A DNA stretch of 64,000 nucleotides. Source: Gymnogyps californianus. Taxonomy: Eukaryota > Chordata > Aves > Accipitriformes > Cathartidae. Below, one piece after another: positions 42,812-56,057 of this stretch (position 1 is its first letter; the number at the start of each line of letters is the position of its first letter). The stretch lies in assembly GCF_018139145.2 (NCBI RefSeq), contig NC_059474.1:44844344-44908343 (forward strand), in the 5' to 3' direction. The position numbers were made by a program, and so were the translations under genes. The notes under the pieces are model-generated. The model was not told the origin of the DNA. It saw only the letters and a program-made list of their open reading frames with translations, and made no database searches.

Positions 42812-45800
42812 GGTTATACGTGAACTGGCTTTTTACATAGCCAGAAAGCTATGTAAAACCTAGAAAGTATAGCTGAGCATTTGAGTAGGTTTGAACTGTG
42901 ATTTTTAAATTATTTATTTTTCTGCTCGTTACTGTGATATTCCTGTTATTAATGAGATTTTATTGAGGAATGCAGGTAGAGCCTTCATTCTGGGAAATCA
43001 CAGTAAAAGCCTTCATAAGAGATTCATAACAGCCTTCATCGTATGAGGATTACCTGTGTGTTAGTAACTTGTTACTGATCTTTGTTTTTTAAGTTAAAAT
43101 GAGTGCAGAGGTCTGTGCAGTATGGGAATAAGTTCAAAATGAAAAAATGTTAGTAAACAGATTGGCTTGTATAAATTAGATTGCTTCATCCTGCTGGTGC
43201 TTTCTATTCTTTCAGTGTACAAAAATACATTTTAGGTAACTTCTTGATTCCATTTGGGAATCAAGGTGGAGAAAAAATACAGATGTGGAACAACCATGGG
43301 AACTCCATGTTGTTCCATCAACATTCTATAAGGAGTTATGGACACCTGGCATTTTGTCACAAGTTTTGAGAAATGTAAGCCCCAGAAAATCCTCAAATTA
43401 CATCTGCAAATTATTTCCATAATGCCTCAACATTTAGTAATTTCTTTCAACCCTAGAAAGTATCTCATTTATGAATTCAGCATTCAGACTTGAGCACCAA
43501 CCTGAGAGCTGGGATTGTGATCTGTCATGGTGACACTTCTGGCTTACAAAAAATGGCTGATCCACAAGGGTCCATGTTACGTTTGGAATTTACTTATTTG
43601 TAGGAGTGATGCATCAAAGAGAGAAGAGGAAGGTGTTGTTTTACATATTAAACCTGTTCTGAGCATGTATTTCACCCAAGTTCGATAAACATTCTTGGGA
43701 ATCAGTTTTTGTATAATATATTCAAGGATGTAATAAAAGTCTGACATTTGAGCTGTTTATAGGTTACTAAATCAAATGAGGCCCAAGGCAGTGAAAGTGT
43801 TATATAAATGAATTTTAAAAAGGGATCATCTACTGAGGAGTAGGATTTGTATCTGGAGTAGTATCTCAAAACCATAAAAGCCAAATCATGCCCCCCACCC
43901 CTATCCCCCAATATTTCTCAGTCTTCCTAATAAAACCAGGAGGGAAATACAATCTCTCTTAACTTCCTTATTTATTCCCTATAAATGTAAGTATTTTGAA
44001 GTCCAAAGTAGTATCGTTTCAGGTGCTCATTTTGCTTTTCTGGAAACAATTGTGCTTTACTTCCACTGAATTAATTTATGAAACTTATGTAATGTGAAAC
44101 ATTTTAGATGAGAGAATTATACTAAGTATACTTATTGGTATATATATCCTTAGAACTAGATGGCTGAGAAAGGTGTGACCTTAAATTTTCTGACATCTGC
44201 ATACGTGAGGAATGTAATGATGTTAACTTTTGTATGCATATATGTGATAAACAATTTATTGAAACTACCTGATAGAAAAGTTTACAAATATTTTTGGATA
44301 GCAAGAGAGATGAGGCCAGAGCATTATCACTCTGAATTTTTTCAGAGATTTTTATTTTTATTCTTGTGAAAATTCCATATTACTGTCTTGTCAGTTGCAA
44401 ACTATCAATGGGAATCTAATCTGTGGCAATTTAAGGCATTAATACATTCTGAATGATATTTTCTAAAAAAATTTCTTTCTTTAATTTCTGTTTTCCTAAT
44501 TTTAGGCACTACTTTACAGGGGAAAATATTCAGTCTGGTTTAATGCTAATTGTTTTGCTTTGTGTGAGAAAATTAAATGTCTTATAATGTTATGGTGCTA
44601 TCATGGTGAAATTCTATATGATGTTGACTGGAGAATAAAACACGAGAATTTCTTAAGCACGTTTGTGTCTAACCACTTTAATAAATGAGGTCTTATACTA
44701 TAGGTTTCAGGTAGCTTCCAAGTATTTTACCAAAAGGCAGAGCATTTCCAGGATGCATTAGTAATGATTCTGTGTCTCCTCTCTGTCAGCCACATAATTA
44801 TTGCTTCTTCACCATTGAGTGCTATTGTTCTTCAGGAGATTAAGAAAAGGTTCTTCTTCACCTACACCAGAAAAAAAAATAAATCAATCATCTCATTCCC
44901 TTCAAAAAACCATTCCTTCCTGTTTCTGGTGTGTTGTGATCTATGAGGACTGTCAAACTTCACTTTTTTATTTTGTGAATAGCACCTGTCTCATCTGCCT
45001 GTGAATTATCTAGGGAACAGGCAGACTGACAATGAGAATTTTCTTATTGTCAGTAATATTATGATGAGTTTAACAATCCGTACAAATATACAGAATTATA
45101 AGAATCCCTACTATTAACTACAAAATGTATGTGAAACATTAAAAATCATAGGAAAAACATCTGCTTTCAGATTTGGTTATAAACTCGTAACTTCAGCCAG
45201 CTTTATGAATGATGGTTACCATCTCAGGAGAGCCTGAGCTCAGCTACAAATGAATTAGCTCTATTTTGGAGCAGAGCAGAATGGTCTTTAAGTGCTAACC
45301 AAATATTATACAAGAGATCTATGACAAGCCAAAAACTGAGCCCATGTCCTCTGAGTCTTTGACTAGCATCTCTATGCCAGTCAATTTTGCTGAGACCAGA
45401 GACTTTGAAAATGCTTGGGATCTCCTTTTGTAGAGGTATGACTTCACTAGTGGCTGGGCTTGCCATCTAGCATTAGGTAAGATGGAAGAAGCACACAGAA
45501 GGGAAAGGATTAAGTAGAAAAAAAGTGACAAGTAATGCAGCATTGTTAAAGTCTTTATCGCTTGGCAATGCATCACTGCTAGTAAGGAAGAGGTTAGGTC
45601 TGAGATGGTACCTGAATGTGAGGTACCTGAACTGTCCTGAAAGGCAAAGAGCACTCCAGGTATAAGGGATGAGAGGAGCGAAGGAAGCATGAACCCTCTG
45701 AAAGAAGTCAACTAGCAATGCTACTGGAAACACAGGAGACAGGGATGGTCTGAAATGTGGTAAGGGGGAAGGAAGAGAGTTGTGGGAGGTTTTAGTGCTT

Positions 45801-46594
45801 CCACAATGTTCTGCAACATCAGATTTTTCTCCAGTTAAGTCAAGCTAAGAAAATCATTATTGCTATCTGAAACAACAAGAAAGGGTGACAGCCACAAAGA
45901 AAATACTTTCATCTGCGTTTTTAGAGGAAAAAAAAAAAGGAGACAGTTACTGGCATTATCTAGCAAAGGTAATATTTTTCATACCTGAGTGAATTTTTTT
46001 AAAGACTTCTTTGCCTGCTTTTTCTTTTTGATCTGCTGTAAATGCATTGAAGTGAATATATAATGCATATTCAACATAAAGACAGAGTTAGGTTTCCTGG
46101 CTCTTAGAAGAGGGAGAAAATCAAGACTGCATGAAAGAATGTGGTGGAGAACTAACTCTTTTATTAACACTGCCTATGGAATCATTCAATCTGGGCATTT
46201 TATCACTTACGGAAAGAAAAACCTCAGATACTGCTGTAATAACTCCTTTATTTCTCTAGCATTTCAATACATCATCCAGTTTTCAAGTGAAGCAGAAAAT
46301 AGGATCAAGTTGTGAGATGCTTGAATATTTTACTATATTTTTTTAAAAAATGTACACACTCCAGACTAACAATAATGCCAAAACTTGTCTGTGATTTTTT
46401 CCAGTGAAAATTAACCACTTCAGAGGAGGAAAAAATAGAAAAATAACTTTGTACTAAGATACATACCTGCGCCTATGTCCAGTGACAGTCACACATGAAT
46501 CAGCAGACAGAATTTTACACATCAATGACTGTTGCCACAAGTGATGGAGATTTGGGTCAGGATGTGCACCTCCCCGTGTACTCTGTTTGCTCCA

Positions 46595-46640
46595 AGGCCA
46601 AATTCTACGACCATTACTGATGTAAATCAGCGTCTTATGT
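46595..46640. repeat. Relic of an ancient amniote interspersed repeat
   Basis: GGCCAAATTCTACGACC and ACTGATGTAAATCAGCGT fit the widespread amniote repeat that reads 'GGCCAAATTCTGC...GTGTAAATCAGCGT'. The fragment is short and worn. Orientation cannot be decided because that family is itself partly palindromic. Confidence 0.35.
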
Positions 46641-49600
46641 CGTGGACGGTTGAATCAAGTTATTTGTTTCTCCATAGAATCAGGTATCTACAGAACTTCA
46701 TCAGGCTCTGATGTTGTCTAGCAGTTCCACTTGACCTCCTAATTCAGGGATGTTTGCTTTTAACAGATTAGAATATTTCATTCTGTTTGTAACAAAAACT
46801 AAATCATTCAAATTGGCACAAAAATTACAAGGCATTTTACTTTGTGTATCTTAGCCATTTAGCTAATATTATAGAATATTTCTTGTAAAGTTTTATATTT
46901 ATTGTGAAAAATCCTCACCAGAGGCAGACTTAAAGATATTTTCATATTTCGATTAGAACACGCTATTTTTGCCTTTAAAAAAAAAAAAATTGTGTGAGGA
47001 CTGGTTCAATCAGGAATTAGTAATGGCATACAAAACTGTCCAGATCTAGCTCAAGGCACTGTGGAGAGCTGCTCTGGTTTGATAGTTTAGCTTTACACAT
47101 TAGCTGCGATCTTGTTCAGCTGGCCCATTAACAATAGATGCTGTATGGCATATAATACTATTTTTATGTCAGTCAAAATTATTATGCTAGGTTTGTATGA
47201 GAAGTCTAAAAGTATAGTGTGCCAAAGAGCATGTGCTGGGAAATATGATAGTTCAGTTACCTTTTACACGTGATGTAAAAATGGCGCTTTTCGTTTTTGA
47301 ATACGTTAATGTACTGTCAAGGTAAAAATGAACACAAAGAAAGAAAAAATAAAATGTTCTACTCCCGAAGTATTGTGTTTTCTGTTTTCTTATGTCTCAA
47401 TTAAGATATCTGAGGAAATGATTTGCTCACCTAGACACACTTCAAAATGACTCTGATGCTTCTGAATAGACCAAAATGCTGGTGCAAAAATCATCAATAA
47501 TGGAGCACACTGACACAGTCTGACACTGATGCATTGCAGCAGCTCCTGAGGAGGCATTATGATGCATTTCATCTCTGTATGAGGAAAATGTTATGATGGT
47601 AATATGGGTATAACCTACAATATAAATCTAAATAAATCACGGAACTGTTACTCTGTATATACAACAGAGAATTTAGTTTTAAAACATTAATAACACAGCA
47701 ACTTCATTCTTCTTTTCACACTTTCACACAATGTAAGCAAATTGAGAGCATTGACTTTAGTGTTAAATATTCATTCTGAGGCAAGGAGATTTAGTGATAC
47801 AATTTATTTTACTGTTTATGGGAGTTGATGTGGTTAACCCCTGTTCAGATGTCATGATGAATTTACTTTTGTATTTCTGAAATTATCATTTTTAGTATAG
47901 AAGGGCTAAAGACTACAATTAATTGAACTGAAAAGAAAAAGAAGTTCAAACGCCTTCACTTAGAGATAAAAAACATTTGGAGAAAAAATTGTTTTGACAT
48001 TCACAAGGAGATGCTGAAAGCAAGTAAATATTAAATAATAGGCCATTTTAGCTAAGCTTCTTGTGTACAATTTTATATTTTCTACTTCTTTTCCAGAAAA
48101 TATGTACATTTTCCTACCAGTTTTCATAAGGTAGGAGTATTTGGATGTAAAATCTGATCCTTTTAGGTGATGGTTTGAGGTTGAATTGCAACATTTAAAT
48201 CCTTTCACCTACTTTTTGTGAATTATCCCAATGGCAAATTTTTTGCAAAGATCTAGAGCAGAGACAGGTATGGAATAGGCAGCTATGCTACTGTTAAATC
48301 TCTTGCTTCTTCTCATCCGAGAAGTGGGTCTTGGCTGTCCTAAGTAATTTTAGCTCAAAGTCCTGCTTAGAAACAAGACTGGGATAGGGCTTTCCTCTCG
48401 TCACTGGACATTTATGATTAAAGAATTCAGAAAGAATAAATATGAGGGAAACTGACTCTGTATCCTCCAGATGAGCTCATGACCTCAGATGTGGGGCTAT
48501 GTCCCAGCCCCTATTGTGAAAGTAGAGAGCTGTTTGCCTTGGCACTCTGAACCTTGATCTGAACCATGCAGAAGATGCCTGCTGCATCAGTCCCTGAGGT
48601 CTAGAGAGGGGAACTTTGCTGGAGCATGCTATGGCTCTCCTCTGGCCACATCTTTCATCTTCCTCCCAGAGCATGGGGTTAGAATATCATCGATCCTTAG
48701 GTTTTTCATTGTTGAAGAGTCAGGCACTGAGACCTGCTCTTTGAAGGTGTAGAGAACTTAAGCTGTTTTAGATATGCATATCAGCCCTGAAGCTTCTTTT
48801 GCTGTTGCAGTATTTCCATTAGATACTTATAATGGTCAATCTGAATAGAATCTGTAGCAAAAGGAAAAAGAAAAGCCTTACACTAAGGATTATAAATATA
48901 TTTCCTTACCTCTGCTTAGCATTTTTTTATGGCCTGCCTGGTCTTCCTTATTGAATAAAAGTCTTTTATACTGATTTAGCACAGAAATTGATTAGGAGGG
49001 CTCACACAATCTATGCCATTGACTCAGCTCCACTGGAGAAATGCACACTTGAGCAATGGTAGTGAATAGGTTGAGTTGATAATTTCTCAGCTGCCTAATC
49101 TATCTGCTTATCAAGTGAGTTAACACTTCACATCCACATAGCATGATAGTATTTAAAGAACAGAGGTCTATATTGTGTTCTTAAAAATTCTTCATATTTT
49201 TCATGATGGATACAAATTTGTCATTTGCTGCAATTGCTGGAATAATAGAACCCTACTATGTTATCACATGTGCACAAAAAAAGAAGGAAAAGTGCTGAGG
49301 TTCCTAACGGAAGTATTTTATATTTCTTCTTTATATCTGTGCCTCTGTGGAGGAGTTTTGCATGTGTGGGAGATGACAGAAATATAATATAGATGTTCAG
49401 CTGAAGGGCCATGACCAAACCAAAGGAACATTACAGAAATAAAATACAAAGATTAATGGTAGCAGAAGGATGGAAAGGTCTATCTAACTACCATTATTGT
49501 AGTTAAACATAAAACATTTTTCTTTCAGATTTCTGTTTTCTGAAGGCAGGGATGGTAGCTCATTTCCTAGCCACTGTCACACTGGATAAAAAGTTCCTTT

Positions 49601-49908
49601 TATCCAGCTGATATATATCTTGCAAACTTGCTTCTTGTTTGTGTTCTCCTGTGACACCACTATGGTGCACAAAATTATTTTCCAGAAGAATGACTTCTGG
49701 GAAGATCAAGTGAGAGATGCTTTTTGCAAGCTAGGATCAATTCAGCTATCTTTTTGTAAGCTAGTCCAAAGTCATACTGTGAAAAGCATCCCCTTGGAAA
49801 ATTTAATTTTTGTTTGGATAAAGACTTATTTAGTTAAAATTTTAAATAAGATGGCTTGATCAGGCTTAAAAATTACTTGTCAGGCAAAGGCAGAAAATAG
49901 CTAGACTG

Positions 49909-49993
49909 TGGGCCAGATCTTACATTTGATTTCATTTGGGAATTCCATTATGTGTATTTACCCTAAGTGGGGGAGTAAATTGGATTTGCCCCA
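49909..49993. repeat. Relic of an ancient amniote interspersed repeat
   Basis: The segment begins TGGGCCAGATCTTACATTTG and ends GTAAATTGGATTTGCCCC. This is the outline of the partly palindromic amniote repeat with GGGCCAGATC at one end and GTAAAT..GGCCC near the other. Weak evidence from motif memory. Confidence 0.3.
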
Positions 49994-50806
49994 AAAGCTG
50001 TAGATTAAAACTCTTAAAAATATATACATGTGGTTGGGCCATGTAAGCCACACTTTTCAGTTTATTTCTGGAAAACTGTATACAGTTTTGTGAACACTTC
50101 AACTCCAGTAAAAAAGGCTGAACAGTGTCTCAGTATTCCTATGTAAATCAGAAGGTTATGCCTCTAAATTCTATCATTTGGTTGCCTATGATAGCTAGTA
50201 AAGTAACTTAGAGATTGAATTAATTTTTTACTCTTAAATTTGTTCTTGGTTTTACTAATACAGGTATTTCAAGTTATCTACCTTTTTCCATTACACAAGG
50301 ACATAAGACTTCTCTGACAATGATGAATTTGATTGAGGGAGTATAGCTGTGTTAGGCATAGGAGATAGAAGATTTCAATCTCTTAAACTGTTTGAATGCC
50401 CAGTTCTATTTGATTTTATGGTCTGTACCACTGCAATACCATTCAAATCCCCTATTACTGTAACTCCACTGATTTGAGTAATTACAACAGACGAAAGGGG
50501 GATTTTAGTAGTTGTGGCTGAATCTCTGAACTTTGTGAATGGAAAACTAAACTTAAAATTCTTCATGCCACCATGTTGAATTGTATTTTCACTGAAGATT
50601 CCAAATGTAGTGAAGAGGACAATTTTCATCACAGTAAAGAGAATGGCTGCCATTCCAGGTCAATATGTGGTAAGCCCATAGAAAAGTCCTTTTAAGCTGT
50701 CTCTTGAAAAATGGGAAGTAAAAATGGGTTTTACTGTATAATTTTTCTTCTGTTATATTATATTTAGAGATGCTCATAAAAATTGGTGTCTTAAGAAGTG
50801 GTACCT

Positions 50807-50975
50807 AAGTTGCTACACTAATTTCCAATGATGAATGCATGCTACACTATCAGACCTTAGGTACCATGGTGCACATGGCCAGGTGATTCTTATACCCCCA
50901 GGGCAGATAGAACTTGAAGAGATGATCTTAATAGTCTCCTCTGGCATTAAAATATGAGTCTCTAAATTATATATT
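50807..50975 (+). repeat. Probable CR1-type LINE 3' fragment
   Basis: The segment ending GATGATCTTAATAGTCTCC, then TCTGGCATTAAAATATGAG, has the shape of CR1 3' ends (roughly GATC..AATGGTC..TTCTGGCCTTAAA..TATGAG), with the terminal TATGAGTCT-like unit. It is plus-strand and 5' truncated, as is usual for CR1. The limits are approximate and the assignment comes from pattern memory. Confidence 0.42.
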
Positions 50976-53900
50976 CCTTTGCTCTCAAAAACCCCCACCC
51001 AAACCCAAAACAAAACAGCATGAACATCTGACTGTACTCACCAGCTACTAGTGGACCAGAGATACATTGTATGGTAAGGCTTAGTTATTAAAAGAAATGC
51101 ACGCAAAAGAACGTAATATAATTTCTTTCATTTGATTCTCCCAAAGTCATGACTGGTGGCAATTTAGAACACTCACTTTTCCTTCTAGTGAGCATGCTCA
51201 AATGCTTCCAGTTTCTAAAGCATTATTTTAAAAATAAATAATAGAAAAAAAGAATAAAAATCTATTGGGTAAGACATTAAATAAAAATGGTTGAGGATAA
51301 ATCTCCCCCTGCCTACTGAGTCCTTGCAAGTTGGTACTTCTCCTCAGCCTTGTTCTACAGTCCAGCAGCTTTCCAGTGGCTTCATGAGCTGCACAACCCT
51401 TACACAACTCTCTCTAGGTCCTACAAAAAGCTTCTTTACTCTGATTCTGGTTAGTGAGTCTTCTCCATGTTGCAATTAAGCCTTTTTCCTTTCAGGAGTA
51501 TCCCAGGCTCAGCTCTTGTTGCAGTTGTCCATTCTCCTCTGCTCCGCATACCAGAAGTGTCTCCAAGCTGTGTGGAATTTTTGTTGGATTGTCTCGTTGA
51601 GTAACCCTGTTAATACATTGGGTACAACATAGAAATAAATTGAATTATAGTATACCAAGATGTATTCTGGAGATACTGATGTGAGATTTGGACAAGACAT
51701 TTAGAAAACTGTAACTTCAATTATTCCATGTGCTGTGCTTACCTGGAAAGGAAAGTAAGCAGATTGGGTAGGTTATGTTCAAATGAATGATGAAAGTATT
51801 AAATCACTTAACTAAGATCATGTCTTAGCCGCTGTCTTAGGTGTGCAAGGAAGGACTGACAAATATAGCTCTTTAGGCAATTGAAAGGGAGTTTAACAAC
51901 TCTTTCTTAACAGTCAAATCACAGAGGAAAAAATGCTTTTCAGTAAGATGACAAAGGGCTTCTGAGAGACAAATACAGAACATAGCCCATATTCTTTCCA
52001 ACCCTTTAAAAAAGGAAAAAAAGAGAGTCTGTGTAAAAGAGAAACTTTCACTATTATATTCTCTTTCTACCTAACATAAGGCAGAGGGGGTATGTATGAC
52101 CATCCTCCTAAGAGAGATTGCTTTGCTAGTTCTGTTAAAACACATCAAAAAAGAAAAAGCATGAAAAATCTTTCAGAAGGAAAGATGTTTGAAAGCCTGT
52201 CTTGTACTGTTTATTTTCCTTGATTTTTCCCATCTGCTCCTAAGGGGTTGAGATAATGATCCTAGCACATAACAGGTCAACGTTGGGGATATTTCTAACT
52301 CTAATGCACATGGATGCTCATCGTTACCATGGAAGCAGATAAAACTACTGGTTGAGAATATCAGCAGTTACCAGTGCATCTACCACCCCAACAATAGGTT
52401 GTAATAAAACCGAATAGCAATGCTAGAAAATTCTGCAATAAATGGTATCTGATTTGCCCTCTTTGTCTTGGCTGCTGTAACAGATTTCAGGCAGTTGTTC
52501 CAAAATGAAAATTATCTTTTGCAAAGTCACTTGTTGTAAGTAGTGGTCCTTTGCTTGTGAGGACATACGCTTCTGTCTTCCACAGTAACTCTTAAGTTCC
52601 TAGTGGTAGCCTGGTTTATATAATCCGAAGTCAGATTAAAGGAGCAGTGAATCTGTTGCTATTGTTCCATATAGATACCACCAGTATGCTTCTTGGGATA
52701 CAGGAAAAAATATCTGCAACCTGGGTTCTTGTCAAGATTGAAGTGCTAGACAAAACAGATGTGTAGGATGTTGAGTTCGAGATATCTGAGGATAGGTAAA
52801 TACATATATTGTAACAAAATAGTTTTAGATTGTATTGTATGTATGCACAGGCAAACGTGACCCAAGCCACATAGACAACATCATTAGTATAGCACCTAGT
52901 CTTGAGAGGTGAAAATATTTGATTAGGATTAGTGATGGTTTTCAGGGCTTTGTGTTGTTTTGACTCGGTTCAGGGGTACTTCAACTGAAACACAAACTCG
53001 TGTAGGCTTTGGAGCACAGCTGGAATCCAAGGCACGCACATCTGTATTTCTGCATAAGTCCTGAGTGACGATAGTGATAGGAGGTCATTACGGTGTGCCA
53101 TAACTTAGATTTTAGTAATACTCTTCTGTCTTGAATGGTTAATTCAAAAGATATCAGTAAAAAATGTAAAAAATCTCTAGGGAAAGCAAAAATGGAAAGA
53201 AAAAATTGAACAAAACAGAAGAAAAGTTTGAATTTGAAACGAAGACAGAACCTCGTACTCCTTTGTCTGTCTCAGATTGTCAGTTCTTGTTTGTAAGATA
53301 ATGAAGATGTGAGGAACTTTTCTCTAAAGACATCACGTTCTTTTTTTCTGTGGTAGTTATAAAAATATCAAGAAAAATCAGAAACTGGTCAGAGACCATA
53401 AAATAGGACTGCAATAAACTCCTCTGACACATTTACGGAGAGAATTATTTATTTAAAATATTTATTTTGTCTCTAACAGCCCGATTTTTACTCCACATGT
53501 AATACAATAGTTATTTTTGGCTAATCCCTCCCATAGCATCAAATAGTAAGGTTTACAAAAGCAGCCACCTTTTATCAATGGGCAGCTTTTGGAAACAGGA
53601 ATTCAGTGCTTGGGCAGCTCAGTATCTCATATCACGACATGCTGCTACATGCTAATGGTGCAGAGTAAAATGCGATTTCCCTGCCTAGCTATAGAATGAA
53701 CCTGTAAATTATTCTCCAACCGAGATGAATCTTTTGGTGTTAAGCTAGCCAACTGATACCTCTTTAACTGTTATGTTTCTCATTAGGCTAGATGTTATTA
53801 ATGATGTTTCAATGTATGTGGGAGAGGGTCTTCTGTTCAAGATCACTTTTAATTAAGTATGCTGTGTAAGTGGAACATCACTGACATCCAGTGGCAGCAC

Positions 53901-55851
53901 ACATTAATCACAGGCATGCTATTTCGAACACCTTGACGGGTGAGTGTCATCAGTTTGCCTCTGTTTTCTTATGGTTTGGCTCAAGGTCCGCTTCTGGGGA
54001 GCTCTGGCACGTTTCAGCAGAATCACATTTTCTGGCTTAAACAGTAGGTGGACAGGCTGTTACTACAGGATCATTTGACAAATAGTAAAAGATGAACAAG
54101 ATTAATCTCAATTATCAGTTACCAACTCAAAGAATAAGTCATATTATACACAGTAGTCTTGTGTCATCCCATAGCATTTTTTTTTTTAAATACTTGAGCA
54201 GAATTTACCAGAATTGCCAAGCAAGAGAGAAACAAGTTTTACAGGAGTGTGTAAGAGAAATGATGAACTATGTTAGAACTAAAGTATTATTTAGCAATAT
54301 CTATGGAAATTTTTTTTGTTTGTTTTCTTAAGATGACAGAACTTAGAGACTTGAATGCAGAGTGCAGTAGTGCACTATTTCAAAATGTGCTATTATTTTA
54401 ATAAATAAAATTGCGTTTCCTTTGCCAGACAATGGAGGTTATTGTAAACACAAGATACAGGTATATTTCTATCAAATTTTCTTCATTGTACTACAGCAAG
54501 ATTTTTACTGAAGATTATTCTGAATTCATTATTTCTTGCTGAGAGGAAATGAATAGTAAAACTATAGGAAGACAAGATCTAAGCTATAGTATTTGAAACA
54601 ATCATTCAGTTTCAATAGGCACTAGCTGAAGGTAGCTGAAGGCCTCTTTTGTAGTACACAGGAAATACATTTAATGAAAAAATATGCATTTTAATGTTTT
54701 ATTGGAAGGGTTTTCTCCTTGATACTGTTCTTTCTCAGTGTAAGCTCATTCTAATCCTAGAAGGTAAATTGTGTGAAAAATATTTAATTGTAGTAAATTT
54801 CTAATGGAAAATGTGGCTTTAACTAAGTCAAAATATTTCAAGAAAACATAGATTTTAACAAAATTTTCAAGGGAGCAAAATCAAAGAAATTATTGCAATT
54901 TCCTAGTTTTTAAAATTTGAAACTTTTTTCAGTAATATATTTTCATTTCAATAGAATTGTTTGATTTCTTTTAAATAAACTTTAATATTTTTGGTATTAA
55001 ACAAAAGCCATCATTCTAAGAATTTCTTTCTTCAGAACCTTGTTTTGGAAAACTTTATAGTTTATTCTGATTTGGAAAGCAGAATGTCAGAACTTGTGTT
55101 ATGCTACCTGTTTTCACTGTGTTTTATACAGGTCTCCCCAATTCAGTATTAGTCATTTAAATTACCTTCTAAAATAAGAAAGTCACAAAAATATGACATC
55201 AAGTATTCAGTTACGTACTCTGTTCTGTCTGCCTTTGAAGAATAGCTGATTATCTACCATGCGATCAAAATGCAGTTATGACGCCTTGTTCTCATTAGGT
55301 TGGAATTTTAAAACAAGGCCCAAAACTGCATGTGCAATTCTTCAGCCTGCTTCTACATGGTTTTGCCCCTGGCAAAAGGAGCAGTCTACACCCTATGGAG
55401 TTCCCACATAGTTTCAGCCCTTAGTCCCTGGCTAGAGGTTATCATTCTTTTTGTAGGGATGACGATGTCTGTTTCTGGCCCTAATTTAGAGATGTACCAG
55501 ATATACAGTAATGTTCGTATTGCAGGTAGCAAGTCAGGACTATCTGGTTTTCTTTCTCCATAATTTAATCTGAGTACTGTCACTAGGACTTGACTACTCT
55601 AATTGCATTATGAGATATTTTAAAATATTTTTAATTCCATGAAAGTAAGGAAAAACAAATCTGAATATGCCTGGTAATCAGTGGTTATTCTGCTCCTAAC
55701 TCTGTCTATTTTCTGCAAATAGGCAAATACAATACATTCAGTGTACTACGCCCCAAAACTTTGTTTCCAGTTTTTATAACTACGTATTTTTCACAGCAAA
55801 TTCAGACATATTGCAGATTAATAAAAACATATATTTTTTACTTTCTTTCAG

Positions 55852-56057
55852 CAAAGAACGCCTACTGTTCTCTGCGTCAATGCAATAAGTTTTTTGATAT
55901 CGCTGTAAAGAAGGAGAAATCCTCTGACATCAGCATTAGATTAATGAAAATGAAACTGTTAGATGAAAACAGAGAATACTATTTAACTGACATACATTTT
56001 TCTTCAGGAACATTGTTCCAGCTCAGCAACAAAAAACTGTGGAGAAGCTGCCGATGA
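55852..56057 (+). other. Exon-like open segment with strong acceptor (unrecognised)
   Basis: A long pyrimidine tract ending CTTTCTTTCAG precedes base 55852. The frame then stays open for 68 codons to a TGA, with a protein-like mix of charged and hydrophobic residues (for example FFDIAVKKEKSSDISIRLMK). It has the shape of a terminal coding exon. I find no upstream partner, do not recognise a family, and see no AATAAA close after the stop. Chance is the more likely explanation. Confidence 0.15.

Noticed and set aside
48477..48674. GC-richer 65-codon minus-strand frame
   Set aside because: No recognised family and no convincing splice sites; probably a local composition effect.
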